Shown in pieces: positions 22,610 through 32,407 of a stretch of DNA of 64,000 bases. This stretch comes from Ambrosia x helenae (lineage: Eukaryota > Streptophyta > Magnoliopsida > Asterales > Asteraceae), in NCBI GenBank assembly GCA_030844895.1, contig CM061229.1:138229206-138293205 (forward strand), in the 5' to 3' direction. Each line of letters opens with the position of its first letter. The first letter of the stretch is position 1. A program made the position numbers and the translations under genes. Under the pieces are notes generated by a model, which saw only the letters and a program-made list of their open reading frames with translations, was not told where the DNA came from and ran no database searches.

Positions 22610-23195
22610 GGTAAAGTTGGAAACGGGGATAGCATTGCTTGGTGTAATATGGTGAAAGTTCTCAATCGGACTGTCATTTCGGGGTTGCCTTTGCGTAGAT
22701 TTTTCAAAGGTAAAGTTGGAAACGGGGATAGCATTGCTTTCTGGATTGATCCCTGGTTATTGAATGTTCCGTTGTTGTCCATTTGTCCCAGACTGTTTCG
22801 ATTAGAATCCTCGAAGAGTTGCAAGATAAGTGACAGATTGGTCGTCATCGGAGCCGGTTTTGTGAGATCCTGGGTCTGGAATTCAGCTTTGTTCTCGGCT
22901 GATGAAGATGCTGAATTAGCTGTCCTCAACAGCCTGTTGGACCAAGTCGTTATTTCGGACACTGCTGATGCTTGGGAATCGTCACAAATTTCAGTGTAAG
23001 AAAGTGAGAATGGAGGACATCATTGGCGAAGTCAAAGCTTTGGGTTTTCTTTGGGCTAAGCATAGAGCCAAGTTGTCGTCTTTGTCATGGGGCGAATGGT
23101 GTAAATTTGTAATTATGTAAGTTTGTGTTTGTTCATTCGTGCCGCCCCATTTTGTGGCTTTGGCGGTTTTAAATGAAGGTATACCGTTAAAACAA
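22610..23195 (+). pseudogene. LINE 3' fragment (post-RT region), 5'-truncated
   Basis: Plus-strand translation gives GNGDSIAFWIDPWL then LFRLESSKSCKISDRLV, matching the segment after the reverse transcriptase in the LINE at 53439-56282 (GNGKSLRFWIDPWL, LFRLERHKFCKVEDKIV). It then jumps across a deletion to the extreme C-terminal block MEDIIGEVKALGFLWAKHRA and ends at a TAA. The catalytic domains and the zinc-binding C-terminal module are missing. The first 32 bp (GGTAAAGTTGGAAACGGGGA and onward) are repeated at 22709-22740, as if the reverse transcriptase had switched template at the 5' end. Flanking 18-bp direct repeats show that the short form itself inserted. Confidence 0.8.
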
Positions 23196-23213
23196 ATATT
23201 TCTTAAAACCAAA
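23196..23213. repeat. Right copy of LINE target duplication (18 bp)
   Basis: Exact second copy of the 18-bp sequence at 22592-22609. Confidence 0.9.
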
Positions 23214-24940
23214 ATGCTAAATCGAATCCGACCACAAAAATCCCAACCTAAAATTCTTGGTATATCTGGCCATAATTTAAGTATTTTACGAGCTCAAATT
23301 TTAATGACACTTGATTGGAGTGTGGAAATGACATATACTTCTAAAGGCCCAACTCCCAAATTTGACCAAGCCCAATGATAATACACTTTTTTGAGTTTAA
23401 ATGGGCCTAGATCTCAAAACTAGAGCCTATATATACAGGTGGTGTTGTATATGTAGTTTTATTTTTTGCTCAGAATTATGGACATCAATGTTGTCACTAA
23501 TTGTAGTGATTTAAATACTTTGGATCAACCAACTGTTGAGATTCTTGAACCCAAAAAATAAAATATTAAAGTCTTTAATATTAGAACTCACTTTTTGACC
23601 TAAAATATTTTTAGATCGATACTCAAATTTTCATGTGTTAATTACGTCTACAACAGTCGAGTAATATTGACTTGCTGAACATTTTCAAAAAGCTACACCA
23701 GTAAAGAAATAGTTTAAAGGAATACTTCTCATGCGGACATGTGACATAGGTTTTGTTTATAAAAGTTTTAGAAATAGTTTAAAGAACTATATAAAAACTA
23801 TTAAGTTATACAGTTATGTTAAAAATTTTAAATAATACTATACCTATCACTGTAGTAGTAGTAGTTACTAACATTTTCACCTGAAAAAAAGTGTATAAAG
23901 TTAAAAATATACTAAGGTCGTCGTGTTGCACGAGAAGCATCCCAGCACTTCAGCCACTAGTGGCTACCAGTCCCTTTCGGCCAATTGGCCCACGGTGTGG
24001 CGGCTCTCTTATCCTTCGTGGATATGGTTAACGGGTGGGATTCAAACATGTTTAAGATATTTATGAATTAATATACATTTATATAATGATTTAAAAAGTT
24101 AGGTGTTTGATGTAGGATTTATGAACAAGTCTGATGATAGTGACATTAGGTTTTTTTGTTTTTCTTTTTTAAGGCTAAACCTTACTTCAATGTATAATAC
24201 ACCTACGTTGCCTTTTATGAGGCTTAAACTTCCGCCTATGCTAAGAAACACTAACTTCCATACCACCACACATTAGGTTATTTGGTATATGGTAATTAGG
24301 ATACTAGAAAGATGAAATTATTAGTCAAACGGGTTAAGCATTTTAGCCAAATACGGGTTCTTAGAGATCTATTTTACCGCAACTCGGTCAATGCATTTCT
24401 TCTCTTCCTTGGTAGTTGAAACTGAAGCAGGGATATTGGAACGGGAATGTTTGGTAGTAGAAACTAAGATGGCGGATAAAACATGCCGGTTTAAAGACGT
24501 CCGTACGCTGCTAGGTTGGGTGAATTATCTGAAACTTGCATATTACGGTTTTGACGCGGACTAGGATTCGGGGTCGGGTCAGGTTCGCCAAATGGGTTGT
24601 TCCGGTGTTACGGTTGTGTGGATTAATTTTTTTAAGTAGGAGAAAATTTTATAAATTTGGGGTGGGGTAGAAGATATTTAAGAAAATGATTAAATAAAAT
24701 TTTTAATTATTATTTTTTAAATATAACCGTTGGTAATGGCTATACTATATTGCACCCACCAATCATCAACGATCACGTCACCTCCATATGCCCTCACGCC
24801 GGTGAAGATCCTCGAGATCAACCCCCACACCCGACCCATGCCATGATATGGGGTGGTGTGGGTAGCGTGAAGGAGCTTCAACCCTTCTAAAGGTTTGTGA
24901 CTTATTACATTATTAATTATAAAACTTGTGTTATTATTTA
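23214..24940. other. Non-coding stretch with short perfect palindromes
   Basis: No gene. Two close perfect palindromes occur, AGCCACTAGTGGCT (23952-23965) and GGCCAATTGGCC (23979-23990). Other stretches are AT-rich. Confidence 0.4.
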
Positions 24941-25171
24941 GACCATCGGTAGTTAGCTTGAAATTTCAAGCCCTACAAATGAGACATTGTGTGACATGCG
25001 GCATCCTAGTCACACATGAGGTATTGTGAGATTTGAAATTAAAAAGCGGTGTAGTGGTTTCAAGCCTCACAATACCCGTTACAATGATTAACCAATTATT
25101 ATTTTTTTAAATTTAAAACAAATAATAATTCATTAAAAACATATCATTAAACACAAATAATAAAAATTACA

Positions 25172-25745
25172 TTACCATAAATAAATAAAAAACACAAAAC
25201 ATACTAAAAAATAAAATAAAAGATGATACAATCGAAAGTTGTAATTATCACGTAATTGTTGCTTGCAAATTTGTGCTAAAAGTAACGCCACTCCTGCGAG
25301 GTGATCGATCGATTTAGACATTATATCTATGTCTTTCACTCTTTCTCCATTTGCCTCGCCTCTAGCCAAGCTCGTGCGAGCGCGTACTTCTCATCTTTGC
25401 TCCATGGTTGATAGACCCTTCGTGTACGAGGTTGCGCATCTCCCTTTTATTATCAGAGCGTATTCCACGTTGAGAACTCTCGGGTTGTGCCTCTGGCACG
25501 TGTTCGAGGTCGGGTTGTTCTTGAGAACCCGACATACCACCTATGCTAATATTCATATTGGTTGCGAAATCCATTGGACTTTGAAAATATTGTTAGGGTA
25601 TGCTAAATAGTTGCGAAAACCCCATCATACTCGGGTTGCAATCTTAGTAGTAAAAGGTTGGTAGCGGTTGGGTGGTGTTTGGGCAATACGCGTTTGGGTT
25701 GGTTGGGCGAGATGGGACACCAAAAGAGGGACGGAATGGATGCAT
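25172..25745 (-). pseudogene. Decayed Harbinger Myb-like gene, internally deleted
   Basis: The minus strand starts ATG at 25745 with MHPFRPSFGVPSRP, close to the start of the copy at 38780 (MYPYGSPFGVPGRP). Stops and frame changes follow. The C-terminal block KDIDIMSKSIDHLAGVALLL (ending ~25250) matches the tail of the 38780 copy (KDIEFLSKPIDHLEGEALLL). The central Myb helices are missing, so this is an internal-deletion derivative. In frames it still reads MDFATNMNISIGGMSG and GIRSDNKREMRNLVHEGS. Non-functional. Confidence 0.65.
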
Positions 25746-26076
25746 GATATTTTTTTTATAAAAAAAAAAGATAGGAGAGCATTTATAAAAAAAGAAAGAT
25801 TGTATAAGATTTTGGGAGGATAGTATATGTATAAAAAATGGGTTGAGTTGAGGTTTGAATAGGTAAAAAATTGAATTAAAACTTTTGTTTTTTTTTACAA
25901 TAGCTATAAAATACTACCGTTGCAATTTAATAATATTACCATCTGGAGAAATTTAATTGGTGGAGGGTTGTGAACTTGCAACGTGAAAGATTTCACGCTT
26001 GAAATCGAAAGTGCCAATCCAGGTTCAAAGGGGGCGGTGCTCCGACGTGTTATGGGGCATGAAAGTGCCCATCCAC

Positions 26077-26741
26077 TAGGGCTGTTCAAAATCGGATAAT
26101 CCAAAATTCGAATCCGAAAAATCCGAAAATCCGAATCCGAATTATCCGAAATTTTGGATAATCCGATTTTCGGATATCCGAAAATCGGATTATCCGAAAT
26201 TTCGGATTCGGATTCGGATCCTGATTTTGAAAATTTTCGGATAATCGGATTATCCGAATCCGAATATTAAAAATATATATATATATATAAATATATAATA
26301 TTATATACACTACATAATACAATACACAATCCTAAATCCTTAATCCTTCTAACTCTAAGTCCATACTCCTCTAATCCATAGTTGTTGCTCTCTCTTATCT
26401 CCTCTATAACAGCCCCCGTCCACCACGTATCCGACCTCCACAACCCCCTTCCATCAAAATAATAAGTTTTTTTTTTATATATTTGTTGTTCAAATTTCGT
26501 TTATCTAACTTCGATTTTTGTTTTTTTAATAGGTTCACGTTTTAGGCATAAAGGAGAACGTTTTTTATAGTTTTTTTTATTATTTTTTTTAATTTTTTTT
26601 AAGTTTCGGATTATCCGTTGGATGATCCGAATCCGAAATTTCGGATATCCGAAATTTCGGATTCGGATTCGGATCTCAATATTGACTATCGGAAATTTCG
26701 GATTATCCGAAATTCGGATTATCCGATTTTGAACACCCCTA
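26077..26741. mobile_element. hAT MITE with CGGATTATCCGA word core, 665 bp
   Basis: Ends TAGGGCTGTTCAAAATCGG and (inverted) TAGGGGTGTTCAAAATCGG differ at one base. Perfect 8-bp duplications CCATCCAC flank it (26069-26076 and 26742-26749). Both arms consist of overlapping self-complementary words (TCGGATTATCCGA, GAAATTTCGGAT), so each arm can fold on itself as well as on the other arm. Non-coding centre with AT repeat at 26273-26290. Confidence 0.92.
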
Positions 26742-26861
26742 CCATCCACGCCAAAAATAACCACTAGTACACCCTGTCTTATTACTTTATTACTTTAGTG
26801 TAAAAAGTTTAATTCAACTTTCCTCATAGCATTTAATATCCTGGTTGAATTAATAGACTAA

Positions 26862-27060
26862 GAGGGTGTTTGGGATTGATTTTTCAAAACAGTTTCTGCG
26901 TTTTGAAAAAGCAAGATGAGCTGATTTTAGATTATTGCGTTTTGGTAGCCTAAAAATTCATTTCAAAACTCAACCCCAAACAGTAAAAACTGATTATTTG
27001 TGTTTTCAAAACGCAATAATCTAAAAATCAATTTCAAAACGCAACTCCAAACCCCCTCCC
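26862..27060. mobile_element. MITE (GGGTGTTTGGGATTG family)
   Basis: Starts GAGGGTGTTTGGGATTG after TAA. The right arm has inverted words (AAAACGCAATAATCTAAAAA) and ends in a diverged CCCC-rich terminus. Same family as 37265-37462. Confidence 0.65.
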
Positions 27061-27281
27061 CCCTCCCTTTTTAACAAAGAAGGGGATACTTTTATTCCAC
27101 ACTAAAACAAAACCAAACATAAGCGAATATAAAAGTTTCCTAACCAGAGTTTAAAAAACCAAAAGTAAATAAAACAGTACACATACATGTCTCTCGCCAA
27201 TATATTACAAAAATACTCACCCTAAATATCTCTTTTTAATTGGTTTGTTTGACAAATTAGTCCATAACTGCCACCTACAAC

Positions 27282-28030
27282 TAGGGTTGCAAACGAACTG
27301 AACTTTCAGTGAACAGTTCATGAACCGTTCGGCGGGAAGTTCGTTTGTGTTCGTTCGTTTAATAAATGAACGAACACGAACAAAAAATTCCGTTCGTTTA
27401 GTTAAACGAACGAACATGAACAGAAGTCGCGTTCGTTCGTTTATGTTCATGAACGTTTGGTAACGTGTTCGTTTATGTTCGTTTGTGTTCGATAGTTTAT
27501 TAAGGTTTTTAAATTTTATACTTCATCTATATTCTTTTAATTTTATTTATTTTACCCAATAAATAATATACATGAGGTAAATATATAACTATATGAGATC
27601 AATAAACCTTCTTTTTGTATCCAGTATATGTTTTCACGTTCCAACATTGATGCCCTGCAACTCCAATGCCCTTCTACAGTACTAAGTATATTTGGACAAT
27701 TAAGTTATATTTTGGGTGGATCTAGCTAATGTCTGAATGCATGTGAATTCGATGTTATTCAAAAGTAAATATATGTTCGTTTGTGTTTGTTTTCCTTCAT
27801 GAACACTTGTTTGTGTTCATTACTGTTCGTTTGTGTTTGTGTGCGTTCATGAACAAAATTAACAAACGGACACAAACGAACACGAACATGAGTGTTTTCT
27901 TAACAAACGAACACGGGCAAAAAATTTCGTTCAGTAAGTGTTCATGAACTGTTCGTGAACACATAATTTTCTTAACAAACGAACACGAACAAGGCATTGT
28001 TCGTGTTCGTTCGGTTCGTTTGCAGCCCTA
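27282..28030. mobile_element. hAT MITE with GAACGAACA word core, 749 bp
   Basis: Ends TAGGGTTGCAAACGAAC and (inverted) TAGGGCTGCAAACGAAC. Perfect 8-bp duplications CCTACAAC flank it (27274-27281 and 28031-28038). Both ~240-bp arms are filled with GTTCGTTCGTTT/AAACGAACGAAC words, and the centre is AT-rich. The partial copy at 1-282 belongs to the same family. Confidence 0.92.
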
Positions 28031-28442
28031 CCTACAACCACCAATGTAAGTTTCCAACAATATCAACACATATTTTAAAACAAACATTTCAGAAAAATAA
28101 ATAATAATAAAAAAAAAAAAGAAATACAAAACATGACTTTTCATCATCCTTTCTGCAAGAAGATGACACAAGACAAAACCACAAAAACCCTCAGACAGTG
28201 ATCATCACATCCCGATGTTGATGAAGTTCATCGCGAGTCTCGATCTATCTGCCATGCACATTGTAAACCACAATACAATTTTCTTTTCTTTTTATTTTTC
28301 GATTTAACACCCATCATATTAGTTTTAGATCGTATATATAAACGAATTCTATTGCAACTTAATGCAATTTTTTGTCCTTTTTATGTTGACAATTTGCACG
28401 CGTTTGGTTGTAGGGCAAGCTTGTAATATCCCAAACATAGGC

Positions 28443-28765
28443 TGGACCACCCGTAGTGGACAAGGAAATGGGCGTTACCCATTAAGGCCTAAAAACCGCT
28501 CCTTATATTTAAAAGGGGCGCTAATGGGGCAGCCGTGAAATAGTTCACGCCCAATTTCACCATCCTTACACCAATCATTTTATGGTCACGTGTGCTCTCC
28601 TCCCCTTCCACCAATCAGAAGCCACCACCATAATTTATTTATTTATTTATTTTAATCCAATCAGAAGCCACCAACTAATCAAATTAGCGCCCATATCACT
28701 AGGGGGGGGTGTTTGGGCACGAATGCGGTGCGAAATTGCTCTTTAACGCTTATTTTACTCTACCA
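28443..28765. mobile_element. Harbinger-type MITE with internal palindrome
   Basis: The left end GGACCACCCGTAGTGG pairs with the right CCACTACACATGATT. The near-palindrome GCCGTGAAATAGTTCACGCC (28532-28551) corresponds to the one at 712-731, and GGGCGCTAATGGGGC flanks it in both elements. No ORF. Confidence 0.55.
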
Positions 28766-29088
28766 CTACACATGATTTGAGTTAAAAAAAAAAAAAGACA
28801 AACACTAATGATATTTTTTCTTAACATTATACACAAATATTTGATGTAGCTTAATAATATTCTAATTTTTTACATGATTTTTAGAATAATTAAAAGCCTT
28901 CAAAGGATTTGCATTTCCGATTGAATTAACTATCCTTTCTTTTCATCAAGTTAATTAATTATATCTCAAAATTTGAGGTGTGATTTGTGACCAAACATGT
29001 GGTATAAGAGAAGCTTTAAATGACGTTAAAAGCCAATACGAGGCTAGCCTAATTTGTAGAGACTTATGTCTTTTAAAAGCCAATACGA
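28766..29088. other. Non-coding AT-rich stretch
   Basis: No gene. The phrase TAAAAGCCAATACGAG occurs twice (~29026 and ~29074), just before the MITE at 29089. Confidence 0.4.
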
Positions 29089-29481
29089 GTATGTTTGACA
29101 TAATTAGCTGGTGCCTGAAAACTAGTAGATGATAGCTGTAGTTGTAGCTTTTTAAACATATTTTGGTGTTTGACAGAATAGTTGGAGCTTTTAATAAAAT
29201 GTATAAAATGATTAAAATTGACATAACTAAAAGTTTGTATGCATGTTTTTTAAAAAGATTTTATGGTAAAGTGTGTATTTGTGTCATTTTACTCATTAAA
29301 AGCTTGTGGGTAATAGGAGTTTTTTCTTAAACGCTACTGCCAGTAGCGTTTCAATATAGAGATTTTTCTCATAACTTAAAAGCTTCAATCTCTTTCAACC
29401 AAACATGACTTTTTATTGAGTATGAGTTTTTTCTTAAAAAATTAAAACTAAAAGCTCCTAAAACCTATTTGTAAAGAATAC
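29089..29481. mobile_element. MITE, GTATGTTTGGCAA family (copy 2, inverted)
   Basis: Starts GTATGTTTGACATAATTAGC and contains TTGACAGAATAGTTGGAGC then TTTTAATAAAATGTATAAAA, the reverse of the copy at 21988-22396. The right end (inverted GTATTCTTTACAAATAGG) has decayed. No duplication was detected. Confidence 0.6.
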
Positions 29482-29941
29482 CCTACATTGATGCCCCTGT
29501 AACTTTGCTTGATTTACTATTATAATTGTGTATCAAATATGACTAGAGTGTGCAACCACTTTTATTCACATATTAATCATTTTCACATAACCCTCAAATG
29601 GTATACCATCCAATCATATTCACACAACCCGGTTACAAAAAGTCAAAAAGGTAGATGCAATAACATTTCATGAGAATATGAGGGCATTTATAAGAAAGTG
29701 GCATATAATTTGGGATGAGTTTTCATACAATTTCCAAGTAAGTTGAAAGATCTTTTTGGTTGCATTATATGATAATAGCTTTAGTCATCTTCCAAGACAA
29801 GAAAAGGTTTGGTGTCCACTTATTGCCAAGTACCAATGTTTCGATAATTGACTTGTACAATAACTTATTAGTTGACCAAGCTAACTTCGTCGAATTTTCT
29901 ACACCATTTCTAAAAGGACATAATGGTAATTTGCACGCGTT

Positions 29942-31771
29942 ATGGAACAATTGGTTATGGTCGTGAATGAAATTATCGCCTGGGCTAAAAAATCTCAATA
30001 TAAAGCGTTTGTTTTGAAGGTGGATCTGGAGAAAGCCTACGACTCCATCAGCTGGAGTTTTATTATCTCTATTTTACAACAAGTGGGTTTCCCGGACAGA
30101 TGGATTATGTGGGTTAAAGGGATATTGGAGTCGAGCCGAGCGTCGGTATTAATTAATGGTTCACCAACGTGGGAGTTCCAATGCTATAGGGGGGTTCGTC
30201 AAGGTGATCCTCTTTCCCCGTTTATCTTCATTATTGCCATGGAAGCCTTAACCTGTTTTGTTCGTAAAGCGGCTGAGTTGGGCATGCTCAAAGGTGTACG
30301 GTTACCTAATGACGGGCCAGTTATTAATCATCTTATGTATGCTGACGACATAATATTCTTGGGTGAGTGGGCTGATTCAAACTTAAAGAATATAATTCGG
30401 TTAATGAGATGTTTTTATCTTATTTCGGGGCTCAAAATGAACTATCACAAGACCTTCCTTTATGGCGTCGGGACAAGTAATAATGAGGTGAATTGCCTTG
30501 CGAACAATATTGGTTGTAATCCGGGTAACTTTCCGTGTGTTTACCTAGGCTTACCAGTGGGGGGGAATATGAATCGCATTAATGCTTGGAACGGGGTAGT
30601 GGAATGTTTCAAAAGACGACTGTCCAGATGGAAGGCTAAGAAGCTGTCTTTCGGGGGACGATTTATATTACTGAAGGTTGTCCTAGATAGTCTTCCATTA
30701 TACTACTTTTCCATGTTCAAAGCTCAGAAAGGTGTAATTGAAAAGTTGGAAGCCATAAGGAGACGTTTTTTCTGGGGTGGGGACGAGGATCGTTCAAAAA
30801 CTAACTGGGTGGCGTGGGACAGAGTCATCGGACCTAAGGAAAAAGGGGGTTTAGGCTTCGGATCTTTACAACACATTAATGACAGCTTACTATTAAAATG
30901 GTGGTGGAAGTTTAAACACGAAAAACAAGCGCTCTTGCATCGGACGATTCGTGCAATTCATCATTGTCCGAATGCTTGGTCGTATATTCCAATTAAAGCA
31001 GGTGTAACAGGGCCGTGGGCTGCCATATATAAGCTCGAAAAGGAGTTGGCGAATCAAAACGTAGATATCAAATGTACAATTAAAGGCAAGCTGCGGAATG
31101 GCGCTGATATCCGGTTTTGGGTGGACTGGTGGATTGGTGATTGTCCCTTGATGATTGCATTTTCTAATCTGTTTGCTCTTGAATCAGCCAAGAGTGTGTC
31201 TGTCGCTCGCAGGATCCAAGGTTGGGAGTGGAAAAGACAGTTATGTGGAACTCAGGAAGAACAGCAGCTTAGAAACATTTCTGATCTGGTTGCGGTTGTA
31301 ACATTGGGCCTGCAACCTGATGAATGGCAGTGGACGATTGCAAGGGACGGATTGTTTTCAGTGTCGGAATGTAAAAAGTACTTGTGCAGGAATGCGGCTC
31401 CCTTTTACCCGTTTGAATGGGTCAAGGGAGTGCCCAGGAAAGTATGCATTTTTGGGTGGCGGATGATACAGGATAGGCTGCCTACTTTGTGTGGATTAAA
31501 GAGGCGTAACATTCTAAACGGACAGACGAGTTGCAGATTCTGCGGAGAAGGGGACGAGGACGAAGATCACCTGTTCTGCTCGTGTTTGGTGGTCTCCGTT
31601 GTATGGCAGAAAGTAAGTTCTTGGCTCGGGGTAGCTCCTATCTTCGCTTTCACCTGTAAAGACTTGTTGGAGATGTATAAGCTGGTTAACGACACTAAGG
31701 AGAAGAAGCAATTAATCAGACTAGTGATATTGGCGGTCTGCTGGACAATATGGAAAGCCGGAACGATTTGA
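29942..31771 (+). pseudogene. LINE ORF2: reverse transcriptase and zf-RVT, truncated
   Basis: 609 open codons. FVLKVDLEKAYDSISW (first catalytic Asp) is at residues ~22-38, RQGDPLSPFIFIIAMEAL at ~84-101, and the active-site box MYADDIIFLGEW at ~128-139. An RNase-H-free connector with RRRFFWGG and GKLRNGADIRFWVDWW follows. Near the C-terminus is a zf-RVT module: PRKVCIFGWRMIQDRLPT, then CRFCGEGDEDEDHLF. Compared with the LINE at 53439 it lacks the endonuclease and the thumb-side start. A single missing base near 31757 turns the conserved WKARND into WKAGTI and a stop; the last ~45 residues lie in another frame up to ~31911. It is unlikely to be active alone because the endonuclease is absent. 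Confidence 0.9.
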
Positions 31772-32031
31772 TCTTTAGTGGCAAGAGAGCAAACGCTTCA
31801 GGCATCTTTGGAGAAATCCAGGCTACGTCTTTTATGTGGGTGAAGCACAAGGCGAAACAAACAAGGTGGACATGGGATAACTGGGTTCGGTTCTGCCCTC
31901 CTATAACTTGAATAGATATGTTGTTGTATCAGGACTGTTTGGTGATAGTGGTTTGTTACTAGTATCTTGCTTGTATCAACCATGTATATAATTTGGTGAT
32001 GAATAAAATGAAATTTGCCGATAAAAAAAAA
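29942..32031 (+). mobile_element. LINE (L1-like), 5'-truncated, with A-tail
   Basis: The element begins inside ORF2 at the N-terminal side of the reverse transcriptase and ends in an A-run (32023-32031). The sequence before it (TTGCACGCGTT) bears no relation to LINE coding sequence, so it was truncated at insertion or later. No convincing target duplication was found around the A-tail. Confidence 0.85.
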
Positions 32032-32407
32032 TTCAATTAAGACATTAGGCTTTAATATTAGGTCTATACGTCCTTAATTTTGGGTAAGTGTGTGACCAAA
32101 AACAACTTCCTAATTTGAGGAACCTTTTGACAAAACAAGCTAAACAACAAATGACACTGCGTTAAACAAGCATGTAATAATTAAATATGAAAATGTGTTT
32201 ATTTGTATCCATAAAAATTATCATATGTGAAGGCACACATAATATAAAAGAGACAGACAACGAGTTAATGATAAGGAAGTCTTACGAGTGGTGTGGTTCT
32301 CGTAAGTTACAACTTCATACTACTGAGAATTTAACGTAGGGCGGTTCACAATCTTGAAATCAAACTGTTGAACCAAACCATATTGGAGATCAGCTTAAGG
32401 TTGGTTA

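Larger units (their letters stand above)
24941..26778 (-). mobile_element. Harbinger-type element with Myb relic, split by a hAT MITE
   Basis: The left end GACCATCGGTAGTTAG and inverted right end GACAGGGTGTACTAG are related to the family form GACCATGTGTAGTGG, and TTA flanks both ends (24938-24940 and 26779-26781). Inside are a decayed Myb-like gene on the minus strand and a palindrome CGTGAAAGATTTCACG (25982-25997). The hAT element 26077-26741 interrupts it. Confidence 0.65.

Noticed and set aside
22456..22962. 168-codon minus-strand ORF
   Set aside because: Antisense to the LINE fragment; contains the 32-bp duplication as a repeated peptide.
28391..29940. 14-bp direct repeat AATTTGCACGCGTT at both ends of a 1.5-kb stretch
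   Set aside because: No element structure between them; a repeat of this length can occur by chance in 64 kb.
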